Part shown: piece after piece, positions 59,474-64,000 of the stretch
Numbering within the stretch: position 1 is the stretch's first letter
How the letters are laid out: each line of letters opens with the position of its first letter
Assembly (NCBI GenBank): GCA_008080735.1
Contig: SHMW01000012.1
Span: 1-64,000, forward strand
DNA from: Promethearchaeota archaeon
GTDB taxonomy: Archaea > Asgardarchaeota > Lokiarchaeia > Sigyniarchaeales > SOKP01
Reading direction: 5' to 3'
DNA: 64,000 nt
Position numbers and translations under genes: made by a program
The notes under the pieces: generated by a model
The model's database searches: none
What the model saw: only the letters and a program-made list of their open reading frames with translations
What the model was told of the DNA's origin: nothing

Positions 59474-60380
59474 GTCCTACACCCCAATAAATAATTCCAA
59501 ATATAAAGTTAAATCCCCAAGATCCCAATGCTATATATCCTGAAGGTCTATGTCGTATCCCGCTCAAACCCTTTAATGCGCCATATACACAAGCAACAAA
59601 ACCTACCGAACCCAAAACTATATGAATAAGATGCCATATATCCACGAATAATGTAGTTGTCCAAAATACGATCAAATCAATTGATTCTGGGATAATAGAA
59701 ATAAGATTTATAGATGACAGAACTAAAGCAAATGCCGAAAGCCTCCCATGCGTTTTAATATACTTTCTATAATCAATTTCTGATACGATCGTCGCTATTG
59801 ATAAAGAAACTATAGCAATCGCTCCCAAATAGATATTATAATGATCTAACAGAGCGCCAAAAAATCGTGCAATATAATCAAAAATACTTGCTTGATCAAC
59901 AATGATATTAAATACGATATAAGCAATATAAGGCTTGCCCGTTCCATCGTGAATCCCTTCAGGACTTCTCACATAAAATAAGATATCATAAATACCCCTC
60001 TGTTTGGGACTCGTTATCGTAAAATTTACGGATATGCTATTTGCTGTGCCATTTCCATCATAAATTGAATTATCTGGTATATAATCCGAGGGATGTGCAG
60101 TAAATTTATTATTATCAACTGAAATACTATTAAATTCTAGAATGGCACCTGTTCCTCCACCTTCCATTTTTATTGTAAAGTTTTGATTCGGATCTACGGT
60201 TATAGATGTAGCAGATTCTGTTTTAATATGATATTCACCCGAAATATGACAATTATCGTTTGGATCATCATCGGGAGTAGAATATCCTTTTTTTGAAAAT
60301 AAAAGTAGTATGAGCAAAATTATTGTTATTGATAAGAAAATTCTCTTTTTTAAGAATGCTTTAGGACACTTATTGTACAT
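59466..60380 (-). CDS. Exported beta domain + multi-TM cytochrome b561-like protein
   Basis: 304 aa; signal-peptide-like N-terminus, extracytoplasmic beta domain, four TM segments with conserved-looking His (KTHGRLSAF; WHLIHIVLG; IRHRPSG). Confidence 0.6.
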   Translation of the reverse strand: MYNKCPKAFLKKRIFLSITIILLILLLFSKKGYSTPDDDPNDNCHISGEYHIKTESATSITVDPNQNFTIKMEGGGTGAILEFNSISVDNNKFTAHPSDYIPDNSIYDGNGTANSISVNFTITSPKQRGIYDILFYVRSPEGIHDGTGKPYIAYIVFNIIVDQASIFDYIARFFGALLDHYNIYLGAIAIVSLSIATIVSEIDYRKYIKTHGRLSAFALVLSSINLISIIPESIDLIVFWTTTLFVDIWHLIHIVLGSVGFVACVYGALKGLSGIRHRPSGYIALGSWGFNFIFGIIYWGVGLV

Positions 60381-60677
60381 TTTTACGAATGAATGAGGTT
60401 TTAATATAGAAAAATATCCAATTAGTCTAATTAATCCTTATGAATTTGTTAACATAACGAGATTAATTAATTTTCTTATTAAATTAGTAATCTAGGTGGT
60501 TCTCTATTTGAATCTTATCTCTAAAAATATCACTATAAAAAGATGTTTTTCTCTAATTTGGAAATTTTCTAAAGTTTTGTAATATTCTGACCTAAATTAA
60601 AGCATTATGTTCATTTATACATAACATTTTTAAATTTCTCTACCCTATTATTTCTAGAATTTATATACAAATTTTTA

Positions 60678-62180
60678 GTGAAAAAAATGGAAACAAAAGA
60701 TGGAATTATTGGAGTTTTAATAATTGCCATAGTAGGATTATCAGGTGGCTTAGGATTTATCTTAATAAATCCTCCAACTACCACTACTCCGGGGGGACCC
60801 GATCAACCGATAGTCTACGATTCAGCACTTCCTGATGATTGGAGTAGTGCACCAAATGCTTCATATTTCACATTTAATAATCAAACGGATAGCGATATAC
60901 AAGTATCACTGGAAGAAATATTAGATGCCGTTAGAAGTCTAGAAGTCAATGGGGAGTACTCTTGGGAAGGGGGAATTGAAGTCAGAACTATAGTGGATCC
61001 TGATTCTGGAATGTATATTGCCGGAATAGCTATCACAGACCTATTATTTCATCTAAATACGCATTTTCCAGGTGATATAGAGTTCCTTGGTAAAAAAGAT
61101 GATTACGGTCAACAAGCTAAATTCACAACTTCGGCAAAGCAAATAATTGAAAAACTTGAAGATGGTGAAGAAGATATTTTAATCGCCATCGCAGTAAATA
61201 AAGAATGGTTGAGAGATTCTCCTTTATCTGAGTGGGGAGATTTTGCGCTTGTTGGAGAAGGTATGAATACAATTAAGGAATTAGATGAGGTTAATGTTCT
61301 GAACAATTGGACTTTACCTATTAAGGTAGATGGGAATGTGGTTTACGAATTACAACCCCAAAATATAACCAGTTATACAGATACTATTCCATATTATGCC
61401 TATGATCGGACTGATGATTGGAGCATTAATAGAAGTTATTGGGGAATGAACATATCTCGTATTTGTGATTGGTTAGATCTTAACGAATCTGTTTATTTTG
61501 AACTTAAAGGAAGATCAGCAGATGGTTGGGCAACACCAACAGGTAGGACTGATTATACAGGAGGGCGGAGAGGCTGGAAAACAAGTGAAGTTTATGACGG
61601 ATTAGAATATGATTCGGAATATTGGTCCTATGTAAATGAAACTGATACTTACGATGGGGATCCTTTACCCGCAGAACTTGGGGGTAAACCATTGTTACTT
61701 GCTTATGCTCACCAACTTCATGGGGAGATTGATACCCAATCTGGAGATACGAACCCACCTTGGCCTGCTAGAAAAAAGCTTGGGATGTTAAGTGGTCCAT
61801 ATAAAGTTTTTGCAGGGGGTCAAGATAGAGGCGCTCAAGTTAAATATATTTCCTCTATCGAAATCTATACAGTATTAGCCTATTGGGACTCAAACGTCAC
61901 CTTTGTAGGAAGTGGTAAAGATGCAACTCCAACCTTAAATGTATCGGACTCAATACAGTTTAACTGGACGGGCAGTGCAGTATTTAATTCAACATTAGAC
62001 TTTCAATGGTGGTTCAATTCTTCAAGTACTTCATATAACTCAACTGAGAAGCATCCTGTAATTACTTTTGATACACCTGGTACATATACTATCACCTTGA
62101 CGGTTTTTGATGCCCTTGGTAATAAAAATACCCAAAAAACAGGATACTGGGATAGATTCGTTGTAGAAGACAATACCTGA
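60678..62180 (+). CDS. Membrane-anchored extracytoplasmic protein: SUOX-like domain(s) + PKD domain
   Basis: 500 aa; N-terminal anchor GVLIIAIVGLSGGLGFILI, Thr-rich linker, PKD-like PVITFDTPGTYTITLTVFDALGN; middle resembles a sulfite-oxidase-type Moco fold. Confidence 0.65.
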   Translation: MKKMETKDGIIGVLIIAIVGLSGGLGFILINPPTTTTPGGPDQPIVYDSALPDDWSSAPNASYFTFNNQTDSDIQVSLEEILDAVRSLEVNGEYSWEGGIEVRTIVDPDSGMYIAGIAITDLLFHLNTHFPGDIEFLGKKDDYGQQAKFTTSAKQIIEKLEDGEEDILIAIAVNKEWLRDSPLSEWGDFALVGEGMNTIKELDEVNVLNNWTLPIKVDGNVVYELQPQNITSYTDTIPYYAYDRTDDWSINRSYWGMNISRICDWLDLNESVYFELKGRSADGWATPTGRTDYTGGRRGWKTSEVYDGLEYDSEYWSYVNETDTYDGDPLPAELGGKPLLLAYAHQLHGEIDTQSGDTNPPWPARKKLGMLSGPYKVFAGGQDRGAQVKYISSIEIYTVLAYWDSNVTFVGSGKDATPTLNVSDSIQFNWTGSAVFNSTLDFQWWFNSSSTSYNSTEKHPVITFDTPGTYTITLTVFDALGNKNTQKTGYWDRFVVEDNT

Positions 62181-62293
62181 TGAGGCAATTATTTTAAAAA
62201 TACCTAAAAACAATATCTATTAATATTTTTTTTTAGCTTTTGTTCATTATTAAAAAATTAATCATATGATAGAGAAAAAAACCCTTTAAAAAA

Positions 62294-63178
62294 ATGGAAA
62301 AAAAAGAATTCATTAGATATATCTCCTTGTTTCTTTTAGGCTTATTCTTTATTCTCTCGGTAGTTGAAACATCATATGCATATTATGGTGAAGGGGATTG
62401 CGCACATGAACATGAAATTGTTTATATCGATGTTCCCCTCGATTCAGATGCTAATATTATTTTGGATGGAAATCCCACTGAAAATTTTTGGAAGAAAGAA
62501 TCAAATCAAAAGGGAAATATGCTTATTAAATTATCCGAAAGGAAGATAGGAACAGAAATTCCCGAGATTCATAACTTAAATATCACCTTTATAATGAATG
62601 ATAATTACATATATATTTTATGTATATGGGAAGATTCTACTCCGGAATTTGAGGATGGTAATTTCAAGGATGGATTGGCCTTTTGTTGGAATATCAATGC
62701 TCCAAATTTTTCCGCTTATTATGCACAGAATGATATGAATACAGCTAATATGGGTGGAGGGAGAGTTGATGCGTGGAGATGGAATTATGATGATCTGAAT
62801 AGTCGAGGAGAGGTTCATTACGTATTAGATGACTGTTTTGATGATGAGGGATGGATTAGTCCTAGTGAGCCTGGAAGAGATATAAAAGCAGCTTATAATT
62901 ATTCTGAGACAGATAAGTCATATTATTTAGAAATTGAGCGAAAACTCATTACGGGAGAGATCTTTGATGTACAGTTTGGCGACAAAAAAGCATATAAGTT
63001 TAATTTAGCTCTTTTCAACGATAATCAATACGAAGATCATGCAATTTCATGGACCTATGCCTTAGATTTAGGTGAAGATAATCTAATTTCTGGCTTCTTT
63101 ATTACTTTAATAGCAAGTTCAATGATAGTAGTTCTTATAATAATCTCAATTTATATAATTAGACAAAAAATAGATTAA
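62294..63178 (+). CDS. Ethylbenzene dehydrogenase gamma-like (EB_dh, DOMON-like heme-binding) membrane-anchored protein
   Basis: 294 aa; signal-like N-terminus; DGNPTENFW, DGLAFCWNINAPNFSAYYAQNDMNTANMGGGRVDAWRWN; C-terminal TM anchor. Confidence 0.72.
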   Translation: MEKKEFIRYISLFLLGLFFILSVVETSYAYYGEGDCAHEHEIVYIDVPLDSDANIILDGNPTENFWKKESNQKGNMLIKLSERKIGTEIPEIHNLNITFIMNDNYIYILCIWEDSTPEFEDGNFKDGLAFCWNINAPNFSAYYAQNDMNTANMGGGRVDAWRWNYDDLNSRGEVHYVLDDCFDDEGWISPSEPGRDIKAAYNYSETDKSYYLEIERKLITGEIFDVQFGDKKAYKFNLALFNDNQYEDHAISWTYALDLGEDNLISGFFITLIASSMIVVLIIISIYIIRQKID

Positions 63179-63185
63179 ATCAGAA

Positions 63186-63737
63186 ATGGAAACGAGAAAT
63201 TTTTATATTTTAGTTGCCTCGATTGCTGTGGGTCTTGCATCTTTTTGGCTTACGATATATGCAATTGTTACTTTAGATGTTGATATATTCCAAGACCCAA
63301 ATACAATACAAATAAAAGGGAATGGAATCAATGGAGAAATTACATTATCAGTAAACGAATTATCATCCGATCCCTATCAGCAAGTTAAAGATAAAACTTT
63401 TACAATTAAGAATAAATATGAAAGAGTCTATTATAATACATTTACGGGAGTTTCGTTATGGAGTATAATAGAGCAGAATCAACATCTTTTACTTAAAGAT
63501 CCCTCTGAACTGACATTTTTATTTAAAGCAAGAGATGCCTATCAATCACCAAAACCGTTAAATTTATCGATCGCACAAAATAATCCTACATTGGTCATCC
63601 TAGCATATTTAGAGGATGGATATCCTCTATTCGAAGATGGACCCATTAGAGCTATAATAGACCAATCTGTAGTTCCCGAAGATGAATATTCTTCTCAATA
63701 CACTGTAAAATATATGGCTTCAGTAATCATCGAATAA
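63186..63737 (+). CDS. Membrane-anchored SUOX-fold-like protein
   Basis: 183 aa; N-terminal TM; INGEITLSVNELSS...TGVSLWSIIEQ...PTLVILAYLEDGYPLFEDGPIRAIID. Confidence 0.6.
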   Translation: METRNFYILVASIAVGLASFWLTIYAIVTLDVDIFQDPNTIQIKGNGINGEITLSVNELSSDPYQQVKDKTFTIKNKYERVYYNTFTGVSLWSIIEQNQHLLLKDPSELTFLFKARDAYQSPKPLNLSIAQNNPTLVILAYLEDGYPLFEDGPIRAIIDQSVVPEDEYSSQYTVKYMASVIIE

Positions 63738-63770
63738 ACTAAATCAATTTTTATGTAATAAAAAAACTTG

Positions 63771-64000
63771 ATGATGGATATGAGTGAAGAGCAGAAATTT
63801 ATAAAAAACAAAAACGGGATGTACAAAGAAACTGGTTTTTCAACGAATCTAAGAAAACTTACAAATTTAGATTTACTCTACTCAACAATAATTGGTGTTA
63901 TGGGAGGTATAATATCCAGTCTCATTCCATTCAGTCTGTTAATAAAGGTTTGGTATCCTTTAACGGGTGGGACGCAATTAATCAGCGGACACCATGTCAT
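63771..64000 (+). CDS. 5' end of a multi-TM protein, possibly an ECF transporter S component (truncated by window)
   Basis: ORF runs off the window: MMDMSEEQKFIKNKNGMYKETGFSTNLRKLTNLDLLYSTIIGVMGGIISSLIPFSLLIKVWYPLTGGTQLISGHHV. Confidence 0.5.
   Translation, partial: MMDMSEEQKFIKNKNGMYKETGFSTNLRKLTNLDLLYSTIIGVMGGIISSLIPFSLLIKVWYPLTGGTQLISGHHV

Overview
The window is a gene-dense, AT-rich archaeal chromosome segment. Eukaryotic-signature-like genes (Roadblock-GTPase fusion, gelsolin-like, longin-like, SDS22-like LRR) suggest an Asgard/Lokiarchaeia-type genome; this lineage call is inference only. The clearest system is a near-complete archaeal-type (phosphomevalonate dehydratase) mevalonate pathway at about 5-22 kb. 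It comprises HMG-CoA synthase, mevalonate kinase, isopentenyl phosphate kinase, both aconitase-X subunits, a UbiD-like decarboxylase and UbiX, with cis- and trans-prenyltransferases nearby. Two paralogous coiled-coil genes of unknown function flank the dehydratase/decarboxylase operon. Other notable items are: a Roadblock/LC7-small GTPase fusion; tandem multi-TM receptors with a longin/roadblock-like cytosolic tail; a gelsolin-like protein; a HEAT+LRR protein; an overlapping coiled-coil/winged-helix gene pair; and a divergent redox island at the right end (GlcD/GlcF, b561-like, SUOX-like/PKD, ethylbenzene-dehydrogenase-gamma-like, truncated membrane protein). One tRNA-Leu(CAG) is present, and a decayed TnpB lies at the left edge. 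No CRISPR array, rRNA or prophage was seen. All family calls come from reading the motifs by eye; no database search was run.
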